Of a DNA stretch of 44,976 nt, positions 44,401 through 44,976 are shown in pieces. The notes below the pieces were generated by a model. The model was not told where the DNA came from. It saw only the letters and a list, made by a program, of their open reading frames with translations, and searched no databases. The translations under genes were made by a program, and so were the position numbers. The stretch is taken from positions 1 through 44,976 of the forward strand of contig FN648368.1 in the NCBI GenBank assembly GCA_000310025.1. Reading direction: 5' to 3'. The first letter of the stretch is position 1. The number at the start of each line of letters is the position of its first letter. This stretch comes from Ectocarpus siliculosus (Eukaryota; Sar; Phaeophyceae; Ectocarpales; Ectocarpaceae).

Positions 44401-44976
44401 GTTCGCAGGGGCGGGCGAAGTTCAAAGTCGAGCGCCGGTAAAGAAGGAGACTGCTGCTGTAGCGGCCGCCAACGCGCAACTGCAGGCCCGCCGCGTCCAG
44501 GAGACCAACACAGGCAAGTTGGTGACGGCCGTGGAAGCTCTGTCGGCGGCTGTTGTGTCGAGGCAGACTTTGGACGAAGAGGCCGCAGCCAGGGCTCGAT
44601 TGGCGGACGCTCCGGATGCCAAAAGGGCGAGAATAGAAGACCTCAAGGGGATTTTGGAGTATACACACAGCGAACCGAAGAGGATGGCACTGCGAGCCGC
44701 AATATCGGCCGCGTTCGAGAAGCCTGACAGCGAATACTTGGCCAAACCCATCTCGGCGGCGACACCACCCGCCGCAGGAGCTGCACTCCGCACGACCGCT
44801 TCTACGTCGCCTGCTGCGGCAACACTCGCGGCTACGGCAGGGGTCGGAGGCAGCCCTGCCCCCATGCCGTCCTCGCCGGCGGTAGCTACACCCGCGTACG
44901 CGGCCGGCGTAGCTGACAGCCCTACGTCCGTGTCATCAAACACTACGGCAACGCCTACTTCCTCTGCCGCGGTAGA
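41476..44976 (+). CDS. Unknown nuclear-type protein, 5 visible exons, runs off the window, one apparent frameshift
   Basis: Exons are 41476-41821, 41999-42044, 42219-42280, 42361-42454 and 43769->44976. Phases 1, 2, 1 and 2 join cleanly with GT-AG borders. The first four give a ~180-residue helical domain: YAETVISMLRDRRSSGLTDA, GFFKWLKENLEADQYFSQPW, HMESNLLYSVDATTMHALQQ and KLWKRFDNIMRALKKFYNPV. Exon 5 starts with an acidic linker (EDAIEYLLNGVYHTIS), then has a basic Gly-rich stretch (GPKGRGASGPKGRGGTRKAK), Ala-rich helices and a Pro/Ala/Ser/Thr tail still open at 44976. The initial frame of exon 5 stops at TAG 44012, while protein-like sequence passes to another frame at about 43958-43975. 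No family is recognised. The basic patch suggests a nuclear or DNA-binding role. Confidence 0.6.
42718..42881. repeat. 82-bp tandem duplication in an intron
   Basis: Units start at 42718 and 42800 (GGCAGTACTCAACAAAGAAG and GGCAATACTCAACAAAGAAG) and are almost identical, both ending in GTGTATTTTGTTCTGAA. Confidence 0.95.

Noticed and set aside
1-44976. CRISPR arrays, bacterial operons, rRNA genes
   Set aside because: Tandem repeats found have no regular unique spacers; genes are spliced and isolated; no rRNA-like conserved blocks were seen.

Overview
The window looks like draft nuclear DNA of a brown alga close to Ectocarpus. The evidence is intron-rich genes, a brown-algal style LRR gene with about one LRR per short exon, a probable ciliary (CFAP97-type) gene, a SHAQKYF-like MYB gene, long CAG/CTG tracts that encode poly-Q or poly-A, many dispersed repeats, and a 100-N scaffold gap at 31360-31459. 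The species name is an inference. Every gene model was built by hand from reading frames, splice motifs and phase bookkeeping.

Layout: 1-3.7 kb holds a possible KDZ-type transposase fragment and a 0.8 kb element with terminal inverted repeats. 3.7-11.2 kb is the best gene of the window: a 14-exon + strand gene for a 937-residue protein with a SAM-like N-terminus, plant-type LRRs and a C-terminal domain whose spaced motifs resemble the HET / TIR-like class. The architecture suggests an intracellular recognition receptor. 12.1-14.3 kb is a four-exon minus-strand gene for a small helical protein with a mitochondrial-presequence-like start. 14.7-19.2 kb is a + strand CFAP97/Hemingway-like gene with a long disordered tail.

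19.2-27 kb is repeat-rich: an apparent nested-insertion structure at 20.1-22.9 kb containing a broken Ala-rich coiled-coil gene, a 35-residue protein repeat and a separate terminal exon, then a 212-bp tandem repeat. 27-28.6 kb holds a minus-strand gene of unknown function and 29.9-30.2 kb the end of a poly-Q gene. 30.5-37 kb is mostly repeats: a dispersed repeat cluster around the gap, a palindrome-dense minisatellite, a Tc1/mariner-like MITE, a foldback element, tRNA-like pseudogenes and a 157-bp tandem duplication. 38.4-40.1 kb is the minus-strand MYB-like poly-Q gene. 41.5 kb to the end is a + strand gene of unknown function that runs off the window and carries an apparent one-base frameshift in its last visible exon.

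No operons, CRISPR arrays, rRNA genes or functional tRNAs were seen. The genes look like unrelated single-gene units separated by repeats.
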